DNA from: Citrifermentans bremense
Lineage (GTDB): Bacteria > Desulfobacterota > Desulfuromonadia > Geobacterales > Geobacteraceae
Direction of reading: 5' to 3'
DNA: 64,000 bases
NCBI RefSeq assembly: GCF_014218275.1
Contig: NZ_AP023213.1
Location: 124,001 to 188,000, forward strand
Positions 18,186 through 26,625 of this stretch are shown here, in pieces (within the stretch, counting starts at the first letter, position 1; the number at the start of each line of letters is the position of its first letter). The notes beneath the pieces are model-generated. The model had not been told where the DNA came from and did not search any database. It saw only the letters and a list, made by a program, of their open reading frames with translations. A program made the translations under genes and the position numbers.

Positions 18186-18214
18186 AGTATAGCATGGGCC
18201 AAAAAGGGTTTAAA
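18186..18214 (-). promoter_or_regulatory. promoter of DUF1328 gene, sigma-S-like -10
   Basis: On the minus strand TTTAAA, 17 bases, TATACT, with a C directly before the -10 (CTATACT). This equals the extended -10 preferred by sigma-S in enterobacteria. The start would lie about 35 bases before the ATG. Confidence 0.45.
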
Positions 18215-18288
18215 AGCTTGTAATTTTCCAATTTTTGAAGGTTGGAAAGAGACAGGTGGCGGGCACATGAGCGCTGGAGCCCGGCAAA

Positions 18289-20889
18289 CTAACCATTTTG
18301 CAGCCGGTCCAGGCAGCGCTCAATGTCGATGCCGGGACCGAGAACGCCCTGGAACAGGTCGCCGACCCGCTCCAGCCGCTCTCCGATGCTCCTGATGGTG
18401 AACTGGCGCGGGTCCAGGCCCGGCTTCACCTCCTCCCACTTAAGCGGCGTTGAGACGGTGGCCCCGGGGCGGGGGCGGATGCTGTAGGGGGCGGCAAGCG
18501 TCTGGCCCGGTTTGTTCTGCAGGAAGTCGAGGTACACCTTTTTCTGGCGCTCTTTCGGGCTGCGCAAGAGGCTGGTGAAGCCGGGGACCTTGTGGTGCGC
18601 GAGGGTCGCCACCAGCTTCGCGAAGCCGCCGGCCGTTTCGTAGTCGTAGCGGGCTCCCAGGGGGACGTAGATGTGGATGCCGGTGGCCCCGGAGGTCTTC
18701 GGGAAGCTTTCCGCCCCCGCGCTCTCCAGTACCTCGCGCACGGCGATGGCTGTCTCGACCACCTTCTCGAAGGGGATGTCCTCGGGGTCCAGGTCGATCA
18801 CCAGGTAATCCGGGTAATCGAGCTGCTGCAGCCGCGACAGCCAGGGGTTGATCTCGATGCAGCCAAGGTTGGCCATGTAGACGAGCGTCGCTTCGTCCTG
18901 GCAGACCAGGAACCTGATGTTCTTGTCCACGTGCTTGGAGTAGATCTCCTTCGCCGTGATCCAAGGGGGTAGCAGGTCGCCGGCCTCCTTCTGGTAGAAC
19001 CCTCCCTCAGTGATGCCGTGCGGGGTGCGGTACATCGACTCCGGGCGGTCCGCCAGGTAGGGGAGTATCACCGGCGCCATCTTGCGGTAGTAGTCGACGA
19101 CGTCCCCCTTGGTGTACCCCTCCTCCGGCCAGAAGACCTTGTCCAGGTTGGTCAGGGTGAGCTTCTGCCCGTCGATGACGACGCTCTCCTCACCTTTTTT
19201 CGTGCCCCCTTTTTTCGAGGAAGTCTCAGCTGCAGCGGTCTTCTCTGCAGCCGGCTCGCCAGCATCCGCATCAAGGTCCGTGCTTTGCTCATGGCGGGCC
19301 TGGGACTGCACCTCGGCTGGAAAGATCTCCCGCACAACCGACCGTGGGTCCTTGTCCTCTCGCAGCCCCAGGAAGATGGGCTGGCGCATGACGTTCTCGT
19401 CGGTCCACTCGGCGAACTCGACCTCGCAGACCAAAACCGGCTTGACCCAGGTGACCGGCATGCTCGTCTTAACCTGCTGCCGGAAAGGTGATTCCGGCTG
19501 GACGAGCGGCTGCAGCGCGGCGTACATCTCCTTCAACCCGGCTTCGTCGAATCCCCCCCCGGCAAGCCCGATGTAGACCAGCTCTTCGTTTTCGTAGACC
19601 CCCAGCACCAGAGAGCCCAGACCTTTCCTGCTCCCCCGGGGCTGGGTGAACCCGCAGATCACAGCCTCCTGTTGCAACCGGATTTTGATCTTCAGCCAGT
19701 CGCCGCTTCTTCTCCCCGCGAAATACAGGCTGTCGGCCCTTTTCGCGAGGATCCCCTCCAGGTTGTTCTCGCGGGCGAGCTCGAAGAACTGCTTGCCGTA
19801 TTCCGTGATATGGTCGCTGAAGCGGACCCAGGGAATTTCGGGAAGCATGGAACGCAGCCTCTCCTTGCGCGCCAGGAGCGGTTCGGCGCGCAGGTCCTTG
19901 CCGTCCAGGTAGAGGAGGTCGAAGGCGAAGTAGTAGATGTTTGGCTCGCCGGTGCGCTGGCTGTTCTGCAAGAGCTGGAAGTAGGACCTTCCCTTTTCGT
20001 CCAGGGCAACCACCTCGCCGTCGAGAACCGCCGTCACCGGCAGGGAGGCCAGTGAGCTGACGATGGCGGGAAAGCGCTTGTTGAAGGAGAGGTTGTTGCG
20101 GGAGTAGAGCTGCACCTGCCCGTTCTCGATCTCGGCGATGGCGCGGTAGCCGTCGAGTTTTATCTCGAAGAGCCAGCCCGGATCGTCGAAGGGCTCGGCC
20201 ACGGAACCGGCCAGCATCGGGGTGATCCGGTGGGGCATCGGGTCGGGGTCGGGGCCGACAGGTCCGACAGGTTCCGCGGCCTCTGCCGCGGCAGCCGGCG
20301 CAAGCCGCGGAATCTGTCCCGCCCTCACCTCTTCGATGCTCAGGTTGCTGACCACGGAACGGTCCTGCAGCGTCACGTCCACGGCCGAAGAGAACTGGTC
20401 CTTTTTCTTGATCAAGAGCCAGGTGTTGTCCTTGTCCCCCTTGATGCGCACCAGTGCGTACTCGCCGTTGAGCTTCGTGCCGGAGAGCACGAACTTCAGG
20501 TCCCCCTTCCTCAGCCCCTCCCTCAGCTGCCGCTCACCCAGCTCCGGGTCGGCCGCTCCGACTGCCGCATAGGTTCCGGCGTCCCAGATAATCACCTCGC
20601 CTGCCCCGTAGTTCCCCTTGGGGATCACCCCCTCGAAGTCGCCGTAGTCGTACGGGTGGTCTTCCACCATCATGGCGAGCCTTTTCACGGACGGGTCCAG
20701 CGAGGGGCCCTTGGGGATGGCCCAGCTCTTCAAAACGCCATCCAGCTCAAGCCTGAAGTCGTAATGCAGGTGCGAGGCCGAGTGCTTGTGCACCACGAAC
20801 CGCAAGGACTTTGCCGACTTTCCAGCTCTGGCCGGCGGCTCGGGTGTCGTGCCCAGATCACGTTTGCGCTGATACTCTTCCAGTCCCAT
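18289..20889 (-). CDS. ligD: ATP-dependent DNA ligase D (3'-phosphoesterase, ligase, polymerase)
   Basis: Multifunctional NHEJ ligase, 866 aa, acting with Ku on double-strand breaks. The N-terminal phosphoesterase (about residues 1-165) has HKHSASHLHYDFRLELDG and VEDHPYDYGDFEGVIPKGNY. The ligase domain (about 220-520) has the adenylated Lys244 in FEIKLDGYRA and an OB fold ending with DPRSVVREIFPAE. A linker of Ala/Glu/Lys follows (about 525-570). The polymerase/primase domain (about 575-866) has YLVIDLDPEDIPF and TSGATGIHIYVPLG. Order PE-Lig-Pol is common in non-actinobacteria. GGAGG lies five bases before the ATG. The gene is divergent from the SAP-like gene; ku is about 20 kb away. Confidence 0.96.
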   Translation of the reverse strand: MGLEEYQRKRDLGTTPEPPARAGKSAKSLRFVVHKHSASHLHYDFRLELDGVLKSWAIPKGPSLDPSVKRLAMMVEDHPYDYGDFEGVIPKGNYGAGEVIIWDAGTYAAVGAADPELGERQLREGLRKGDLKFVLSGTKLNGEYALVRIKGDKDNTWLLIKKKDQFSSAVDVTLQDRSVVSNLSIEEVRAGQIPRLAPAAAAEAAEPVGPVGPDPDPMPHRITPMLAGSVAEPFDDPGWLFEIKLDGYRAIAEIENGQVQLYSRNNLSFNKRFPAIVSSLASLPVTAVLDGEVVALDEKGRSYFQLLQNSQRTGEPNIYYFAFDLLYLDGKDLRAEPLLARKERLRSMLPEIPWVRFSDHITEYGKQFFELARENNLEGILAKRADSLYFAGRRSGDWLKIKIRLQQEAVICGFTQPRGSRKGLGSLVLGVYENEELVYIGLAGGGFDEAGLKEMYAALQPLVQPESPFRQQVKTSMPVTWVKPVLVCEVEFAEWTDENVMRQPIFLGLREDKDPRSVVREIFPAEVQSQARHEQSTDLDADAGEPAAEKTAAAETSSKKGGTKKGEESVVIDGQKLTLTNLDKVFWPEEGYTKGDVVDYYRKMAPVILPYLADRPESMYRTPHGITEGGFYQKEAGDLLPPWITAKEIYSKHVDKNIRFLVCQDEATLVYMANLGCIEINPWLSRLQQLDYPDYLVIDLDPEDIPFEKVVETAIAVREVLESAGAESFPKTSGATGIHIYVPLGARYDYETAGGFAKLVATLAHHKVPGFTSLLRSPKERQKKVYLDFLQNKPGQTLAAPYSIRPRPGATVSTPLKWEEVKPGLDPRQFTIRSIGERLERVGDLFQGVLGPGIDIERCLDRLQNG

Positions 20890-20933
20890 GAGAACCTCCC
20901 GTTTTCCAGGTCATGAGTTTATCACAATGACAG

Positions 20934-20949
20934 ATTAGCTATTGCTAAT
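20934..20949. promoter_or_regulatory. inverted repeat between ligD and SAP-like gene
   Basis: ATTAGC, TATT, GCTAAT: perfect six-base arms in the divergent spacer, about 45 bp before the ligD ATG. It overlaps the last base of the rightward -35 (TTGACA 20949-20954). Position fits an operator acting on both directions. Confidence 0.4.
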
Positions 20950-20976
20950 TGACAACGCGTCGACAGCGGCTAGATT
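20949..20976 (+). promoter_or_regulatory. promoter of SAP-like gene
   Basis: Consensus TTGACA, a 16-base spacer, then TAGATT preceded by C (CTAGATT). It predicts a leader of about 125 bases before the ATG at 21110. Confidence 0.45.
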
Positions 20977-21109
20977 GTTAGACGTTGTAAATTCTGGGTC
21001 CTTCCCCTTTGACCATCGCGGTCGAGGGGCGCTGGACCGGGTTACGGAACACGGCTCGAAGCCGAATCAAATGAAAGCCCAGAGAGGGCGCAGGAAAGGA
21101 GAAAGAAGC

Positions 21110-21289
21110 ATGAAAGTCCAGGAGATTCGGGAGATAGCCCAGATGTTGGCTATCCCCACATCAAAACTGAAGAAAGGCGAATTGATCAGGGTGATACAAA
21201 AAACCGAGGGGAATTCTGAGTGCTTCGATTCCGGGCAGTCGGGAAAATGCGGCCAGCGGGAATGCCTGTGGGCAGAGGACTGCAACTGA
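21110..21289 (+). CDS. stand-alone SAP-like (HeH) small protein with Cys tail
   Basis: 59 aa. Residues 2-31 (KVQEIREIAQMLAIPTSKLK, then KGELIRVIQ) fit the helix-extension-helix SAP/Rho-N-type nucleic-acid-binding motif. The remainder is a tail with four Cys (C38, C47, C52, C58) that could hold a metal. The ATG at 21110 is chosen because AAGGAG lies eight bases upstream; earlier in-frame starts lack a site. It is divergent from ligD with a shared palindromic spacer and followed by two small stress-type genes. DNA binding is inferred from the fold, and any role in end joining is speculative. Confidence 0.7.
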   Translation: MKVQEIREIAQMLAIPTSKLKKGELIRVIQKTEGNSECFDSGQSGKCGQRECLWAEDCN

Positions 21290-21356
21290 GGTGACCGCCG
21301 CAGCAAAATCCCGACGACGGCAGTGATGACACGAGGTCGATGGAGGAGGCGCCGAG

Positions 21357-21539
21357 ATGGACTTTGACTACACCGAATACGAATACCTTCCCGAGTGCAA
21401 GGACGGATGCGGCGCCATCACCGACTGGCTGAACAGCAGGGAAATGGCCCGCGAGGTGGGCGAGAACCACGGCAGGCAGACCGGCCACGAGTGGATCGTG
21501 CTGGAGAAGATGAGAGAGGAGCAGCCGCCTAAAAGGTGA
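21357..21539 (+). CDS. hypothetical protein (60 aa)
   Basis: A 60-aa acidic protein with a CKDGC pair near the N-terminus, a short helix (TDWLNSREMAREVGENHG) and a C-terminal HEWIVLEKMREEQPPKR. Start ATG 21357 has GGAGGAGG upstream. Not recognised. It lies between the SAP-like and ferritin-like genes in the same direction, probably one operon. Confidence 0.55.
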   Translation: MDFDYTEYEYLPECKDGCGAITDWLNSREMAREVGENHGRQTGHEWIVLEKMREEQPPKR

Positions 21540-21605
21540 ATCAACACTCCCGGCGCACGCTGCCCGGGACCAACAGGAACATGACAATCCGGAGGAGGTA
21601 ACCGA

Positions 21606-22043
21606 ATGAACAGAGACGACATACTCGACCACTTGGAAAAACTGATCCAGCTCGACGTGGATGCCACCCATGCCTACGACCAGGCGATCAGGAACGTGAA
21701 CGAGGTGGTCATCAAGGACAAGCTGATCCAGTTGCAGGCCGACCACAGAAAGCACATCGACCTCCTCTCTGCGAAAATGCTGGAGTTGGGTGGGACCCCG
21801 CCTGAGCTTACCTCCGACTTCAAAGGGTTCCTGATCTCGGGCTTCACCGCCCTGCGCAGCCTCACCGGCTCGAAAGGCGCGCTGGAGGCGATGGAGACCA
21901 ACGAGCGCCTGACCACCAGCCGCTACGAAGAAGCATCGAAGCTCGACTTCCCGGTGGACATCTCGGCCATAGTCCGCGCCAATTACGCCGACGAACAACG
22001 CCACCTCTCCTTCATCCGCGAGGCGATATCGACGCTGAAATAG
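21606..22043 (+). CDS. ferritin-like four-helix protein (DUF2383 / PA2169 type)
   Basis: A 145-aa four-helix-bundle protein. Helix 1 is LDHLEKLIQLDVDATHAYDQ, helix 2 includes QLQADHRKHIDLLSAKMLEL, and helix 4 has RANYADEQRHLSFIREAI. Glu/His residues (DHRKH, DEQRH) sit in ferritin-like metal positions. It resembles the PA2169/DUF2383 family found beside trehalose/glycogen and NHEJ genes in Pseudomonas. Iron binding or oxidation is inference. GGAGGTAA lies before the ATG. It is the last gene before the glucan operon, separated from it by a terminator at 22122-22153. Confidence 0.75.
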   Translation: MNRDDILDHLEKLIQLDVDATHAYDQAIRNVNEVVIKDKLIQLQADHRKHIDLLSAKMLELGGTPPELTSDFKGFLISGFTALRSLTGSKGALEAMETNERLTTSRYEEASKLDFPVDISAIVRANYADEQRHLSFIREAISTLK

Positions 22044-22052
22044 GTGAAAGGT

Positions 22053-22089
22053 AATTGACGATGGACAGTTGACAATTGACGATTGACGA
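22053..22089. repeat. ATTGAC/ATTGACGATGGAC micro-repeat, copy 1
   Basis: Short head-to-tail units of ATTGACGATGGACA and TTGACAATTGAC after the ferritin-like stop. A matching block is at 48841-48872, also just upstream of a terminator. Confidence 0.6.
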
Positions 22090-22121
22090 AACAGGCAGGT
22101 GCTTGGCGCCTGCCTCCAAGG

Positions 22122-22153
22122 GCCCGGATCAGCGACGATTCCGGGCTCTTTTT
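22122..22153 (+). terminator. rho-independent terminator
   Basis: GCCCGGA, eleven-base loop, TCCGGGC, then CTTTTTG. A second GC-rich hairpin (GGCAGG/CCTGCC) lies just before it, at about 22094-22116. Confidence 0.75.
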
Positions 22154-22212
22154 GTTAATGAGTGGCATACGGGGTTTTTTTTACTCAAACGCACTGCCGC
22201 CATTTACGGGCA

Positions 22213-22240
22213 TTGACAGGAGAAAAGTCTAAAGTATCTT
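22213..22240 (+). promoter_or_regulatory. promoter of the glucan/trehalose operon
   Basis: Consensus TTGACA, a 16-base spacer, TATCTT (4 of 6). The predicted leader to the treZ ATG at 22299 is about 50 bases. Confidence 0.45.
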
Positions 22241-22298
22241 TAATAAATCTTTCCGTTAAGCAATCAAATGTTAAACCAATGCGTGCTGGAGATGTCCT

Positions 22299-24188
22299 AT
22301 GGTAGCTGCTGCATGGAAATTCGACTTGGGGGCGACCGTGTTCAAGGAAGGGGGAACCCGCTTCCGTGTCTGGGCGCCAAAGTCGCAATCGGTGAACCTC
22401 CTCATCCTGTCCGGCAAGGCGGCCGGAGCGGTACCCATGCAGCAGGAGGAAATGGGCTACTACTCGGTTACCGTGCCGGGGGTGGGCGACGGGGACCGCT
22501 ATCTCTATCAGCTCGACAACGGCAAGACCTTCCCGGACCCGGTATCCCGCTACCAACCGGACGGGGTGCACGAGCCTTCCCAGGTGGTGGACCCCGATCT
22601 CTTCGAGTGGGGGGACGAAGGGTGGGCCGGCATCCCGCTGGAGCAGTACCGGATCTACGAGATCCACGTGGGGACCTTCACCAGGGAAGGGACCTTCCAG
22701 GCGGCGATCCCCTTTCTCGATTACCTGGTGGATCTCGGCATTACCGCCGTCGAAATCATGCCGGTATCGCAGTGCCCGGGCAAGCGCAACTGGGGTTACG
22801 ACGGCGTCTTTCACTTCGCTCCGCAGAACAGCTTCGGCGGGCCGGGCGGGTTGAAAAGGCTGGTGAACGCCTGTCATAAAAAGGGGCTCGCGGTGCTCCT
22901 GGACGTGGTCTACAACCACTTCGGTCCCGAAGGGAACTACCTCTGGGATTTCGGCCACTACTTCACCGACAAGTACCGCACCCCCTGGGGACGGGCCATG
23001 AACCTGGACGGTGCCTACAGTGACTCGGTGCTCGAGTTCTTCCTGCTGAACGCCGGGTACTGGATCAACGAGTTCCGCTTCGATGGACTGCGGCTGGATG
23101 CGGTCGACTGGATCTTCGATCAGACCCCGAAGCCCCTCTTGCAGCGTCTGGCCGAGGAGGTGCACCTGCACAGGAAACGGCTGGGGCGGGAAATCTTCCT
23201 TTTCGCCGAGAACGACACCAACGACGCCCGGCTGATCAAGCCGCCGGAGCTCTGCGGTTTCGGCCTCGATGCACAATGGCTGGATAACTTCCACCACGCG
23301 TTGCGTACGATGCTCACCAGGGAGACCACAGGCTACTACGAGGACTACGGCCAGTTCGGCCAGATGGTGAAGAGCTTCGAGGAGGCCTTCGTCTTCACCG
23401 GCGAATATTCTGCGTACCGCAAGCGCCGCCAGGGGGGATCGGCCAAGGACCGCCCGACCTCGCAGTTCGTGGTCTTCTCGCAGAACCACGACCAGGTGGG
23501 GAACAGGAAATGCGGGGACCGGCTGAGCGCAAGCCTCCCGTTGGGACAGCTCCTTCTGGTCGCCGGGGTGGTGATCCTTTCCCCCTACATCCCGCTGCTG
23601 TTCATGGGAGAGGAGTACGGAGAGAAGGCCCCCTTCCACTACTTCATCGACCACAGCGACCCGGAACTGATCGAGCTGGTCCGGAAGGGGAAGCACGAGG
23701 AACACGCATCCGGCATCTGCGAGGGAGAGATTCCCGACCCGGCGGCGGAGGAGACTTTCCTTGAGTCGAAGATAGATCTCGTCAGCGAAAAGGTGGGGGA
23801 GCAGGCGGTCATCCTGGAGTTCTACAAGAAACTCTTCTCCCTGCGCAGCACCCTTCCCGCATTGCAGGTGTTCCAGCGCGAGCAGATGGAGGTCTTTGGG
23901 CTCAACCATGAGAGGGTCCTCTGCTTCAGGAGGTGGTCCGGCGAGAACTCAGTCCTTTGCCTGTTCAGCTTCAACAACATGCAGCAAGAGATCTCCCTGC
24001 GGCTTACGGAAGGGAAGTGGGAGAAGCTGCTCGACTCGTCATCCCAGCACTGGCGCGGCCCGGGGGACGAATCACCGACGAAGATCGAGGTGACAGGAGA
24101 GCCGGGGGATATTCCGGTGTCGATCAACCCATTCAGCGTGGTGGTTTACGCCGCCGACCTGACAGGAGGAGCACATGGAGCAAGCTAA
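22299..24188 (+). CDS. treZ: malto-oligosyltrehalose trehalohydrolase
   Basis: GH13 enzyme that cleaves trehalose from maltooligosyltrehalose made by TreY, cytosolic, 629 aa. The N-terminal CBM48-like domain (about residues 1-95) begins AWKFDLGATVFKEGGTRFRV with WAPKS. The TIM barrel has the nucleophile Asp in RFDGLRLDAVDWI and the general acid Glu in EIFLFAENDTND; QNHDQVGNRK is the third conserved region. AGYWINEFRFDG and YDGVFHFAPQNSFG favour TreZ over a branching enzyme. GGAG lies seven bases before the ATG. Its end overlaps the next start by 14 bases, indicating an operon. Confidence 0.93.
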   Translation: MVAAAWKFDLGATVFKEGGTRFRVWAPKSQSVNLLILSGKAAGAVPMQQEEMGYYSVTVPGVGDGDRYLYQLDNGKTFPDPVSRYQPDGVHEPSQVVDPDLFEWGDEGWAGIPLEQYRIYEIHVGTFTREGTFQAAIPFLDYLVDLGITAVEIMPVSQCPGKRNWGYDGVFHFAPQNSFGGPGGLKRLVNACHKKGLAVLLDVVYNHFGPEGNYLWDFGHYFTDKYRTPWGRAMNLDGAYSDSVLEFFLLNAGYWINEFRFDGLRLDAVDWIFDQTPKPLLQRLAEEVHLHRKRLGREIFLFAENDTNDARLIKPPELCGFGLDAQWLDNFHHALRTMLTRETTGYYEDYGQFGQMVKSFEEAFVFTGEYSAYRKRRQGGSAKDRPTSQFVVFSQNHDQVGNRKCGDRLSASLPLGQLLLVAGVVILSPYIPLLFMGEEYGEKAPFHYFIDHSDPELIELVRKGKHEEHASGICEGEIPDPAAEETFLESKIDLVSEKVGEQAVILEFYKKLFSLRSTLPALQVFQREQMEVFGLNHERVLCFRRWSGENSVLCLFSFNNMQQEISLRLTEGKWEKLLDSSSQHWRGPGDESPTKIEVTGEPGDIPVSINPFSVVVYAADLTGGAHGAS

Positions 24189-26613
24189 CCGGTTCGTCTG
24201 CATTCACGGCCATTTCTACCAGCCGCCGCGCGAGAACCCCTGGCTCGAGGCGGTCGAGATCCAGGATTCCGCCTTCCCCTACCATGACTGGAACGAGCGC
24301 ATCACCGCCGAGTGCTACGCTTCCAACTCGGCGTCTCGTATTCTCGACGGCGACCAGCGGGTCATGGACATCACCAGCAACTACGCCAAGATCAACTTCA
24401 ACTTCGGCCCCACCGTCCTCTCCTGGATGGAGGCGGCAGCGCCGAAGATCTATCAGGCGATCCTGGAGGCGGACAAGCTGAGCATGCAGTGGCGCTCCGG
24501 GCACGGCTCGGCCATCGCCCAGGTCTTCAACCACATGATCATGCCGCTGGCCAACTCCCGTGACAAGCGGACCCAGATCGTCTGGGGGATCAAGGACTTC
24601 GAGCAGAGGTTCCAGCGCTTCCCCGAGGGGATGTGGCTCGCCGAGACCGCCGTGGACCTTGAGAGCCTGGATCTCCTGGCGGAGTACGGGATCAAGTACA
24701 CCATCCTCGCGCCGCACCAGGCGGCGGGGTACCGCGAGCTCGGCGCAGAGGAGTGGACCGAGACCGAGATCGACCCCACCCGCGCCTACCTTTGCAAGCT
24801 TCCATCCGGGCGCGAGATCAGCCTCTTCTTCTACGACGGCCCAATCTCCCGCGCCGTCGCCTTCGAAAACCTCCTGGACAGCGGCGAGGCGCTCGCCAAC
24901 CGGCTGGTCGGAGGTTTCACCGAGGACCGCGACTGGGAGCAGCTGATGCACATCGCCACCGACGGCGAGACCTACGGCCACCACCAGAAGTTCGGCGACA
25001 TGGCGCTCGCCGCGGCCCTGAACCACATCGAGCAGAACAACCTGGCGCGGCTCACCAATTACGGCGAGTATCTGGAGCTCTGCCCCCCGATCATGGAGGC
25101 GAAGATCCACGAGCGCACCTCCTGGAGCTGCGCCCACGGCGTCGAGCGCTGGAACAGCGACTGCGGTTGCTCCGGCGGGGTCCCGGGATGGAACCAGCAA
25201 TGGCGCCGCCCGCTGCGCGCCTCGCTCGACTGGCTGCGCGACCGCCTGGCCCAGGGGTTCTCGCGCAAAGGGGCCGAGCTCTTCAAGGACCCGTGGCAGG
25301 CGCGGGACGCGTACATCGAGGTCATCCTGAACCGGGACATGGAGCGGGCCGAGAGCTTCCTGGCCCAGCATGTGAAGAAGGAGTTGGACGCCGCCGGGAA
25401 GATCACCGCGCTTAAGCTTTTGGAGATGCAGCGCCACGCCATGCTGATGTACACGAGCTGCGGCTGGTTCTTTGACGAGCTTTCGGGGCTCGAAACGGTG
25501 CAGGTGATCGATTACGCGAGCCGCGCTCTGCAGCTTTCCGACGGGATCGTGGAACAGGGCGTGGAAAAGGCGTTTCTGGACCGCCTCAAGGAGGCGAAGA
25601 GCAACATCCCCGCGCACCAGGACGGCCTTTGGATCTACCAGAACTTCGTGCTTTCCATCCGGCTCGACCTGGTGAAGGTCGGCGCCCACTACGCCTTCAG
25701 CTCCCTCTACGAGGAGTACGAGGACCATTCCCAGATCTACTGCTACGCCATCGCCAAGGAGGAGTACAGCAAGATCTCCACCCCGGACGCGGTGATCGCC
25801 ATGGGGCGCATCCACGTCGCCAGCGAGATCACCGAGGAAAACGCCTGCCTCACCTTCTGCGTCATGCGCCTTGGGAGCCACGACTTCAAGGGGGGGGTGA
25901 TCGAAAGCTGCGACGCGCAGGCGTATGTGGCCATGCGCGAGGAGATGAGCGCCACCTTCGACAAGGGGCTCTACACGGAGCTCGTCACCTTGATGGACAA
26001 GCACTTCGGCACCCACAGCTTCTCGCTTTTGAACCTCTTCGCCGACGAGCAGCGCAAGATCATCAACGTCATCATCAACCAGAACATGGAGGAGAGCATC
26101 TCCAGTTACCAGGAGATGTTCGAGCGCAGCCGCCCGCTGATGGAGTTCGTCAAGGAGACCCGGGTCCCGGTGCCGCACATCTTCCTGGCCGCGGCCGAGC
26201 CCGCTCTGAACCAGGCCCTGAAAAAGGCGATGAGCGAGGAGGAGATCGACGACGAGGCGGTGCACCGCATCATCGGCCAGATCAAGAAGTGGCAGGTGGG
26301 TATAGACGGCGGGGACACCGAGTATTTCATGCGGCGGCACATGGAGGTGATGTCGGCGCAACTTATGGAGACTCCGGAGGACGTGAAGCTCATGGGGAGG
26401 ATGCTGAAGTACATGAACCTCCTGAACGAGATCCCCATCAACCTGGTGCTCTGGCAGATGCAAAACGACTACTACATCCTGGCCAAGAGCGTCTACTCCG
26501 ACTACGCCGCAAAGGCGGCCAAGGAGGAGGGGGCGGGCGCCTGGATCGAGGCGTTCCAGAAGCTCGGCGAAACTTTCCGCTTCAATCTCGGCGCGGTGCT
26601 GCCGCAGGGGTAG
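24175..26613 (+). CDS. GH57 family glycoside hydrolase with DUF3536
   Basis: An 812-aa protein starting with the GH57 signature CIHGHFYQPPRENPW. Conserved GH57 catalytic regions are visible: GMWLAETAVD (nucleophile Glu, about residue 155) and IATDGETYGHHQKF (acid Asp, about 262). The long C-terminal part (about 300-800), with KIHERTSWSCAHGVERWNSD and a helical end, matches DUF3536. GH57 includes alpha-amylases, 4-alpha-glucanotransferases and branching enzymes; this subfamily is uncharacterised. It overlaps treZ by 14 bases and treY starts 13 bases after its stop, so it acts on an alpha-glucan. It may supply the branching or debranching step that is otherwise missing here. Confidence 0.88.
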   Translation: MEQANRFVCIHGHFYQPPRENPWLEAVEIQDSAFPYHDWNERITAECYASNSASRILDGDQRVMDITSNYAKINFNFGPTVLSWMEAAAPKIYQAILEADKLSMQWRSGHGSAIAQVFNHMIMPLANSRDKRTQIVWGIKDFEQRFQRFPEGMWLAETAVDLESLDLLAEYGIKYTILAPHQAAGYRELGAEEWTETEIDPTRAYLCKLPSGREISLFFYDGPISRAVAFENLLDSGEALANRLVGGFTEDRDWEQLMHIATDGETYGHHQKFGDMALAAALNHIEQNNLARLTNYGEYLELCPPIMEAKIHERTSWSCAHGVERWNSDCGCSGGVPGWNQQWRRPLRASLDWLRDRLAQGFSRKGAELFKDPWQARDAYIEVILNRDMERAESFLAQHVKKELDAAGKITALKLLEMQRHAMLMYTSCGWFFDELSGLETVQVIDYASRALQLSDGIVEQGVEKAFLDRLKEAKSNIPAHQDGLWIYQNFVLSIRLDLVKVGAHYAFSSLYEEYEDHSQIYCYAIAKEEYSKISTPDAVIAMGRIHVASEITEENACLTFCVMRLGSHDFKGGVIESCDAQAYVAMREEMSATFDKGLYTELVTLMDKHFGTHSFSLLNLFADEQRKIINVIINQNMEESISSYQEMFERSRPLMEFVKETRVPVPHIFLAAAEPALNQALKKAMSEEEIDDEAVHRIIGQIKKWQVGIDGGDTEYFMRRHMEVMSAQLMETPEDVKLMGRMLKYMNLLNEIPINLVLWQMQNDYYILAKSVYSDYAAKAAKEEGAGAWIEAFQKLGETFRFNLGAVLPQG

Positions 26614-26625
26614 CCAGGGGGGAGC

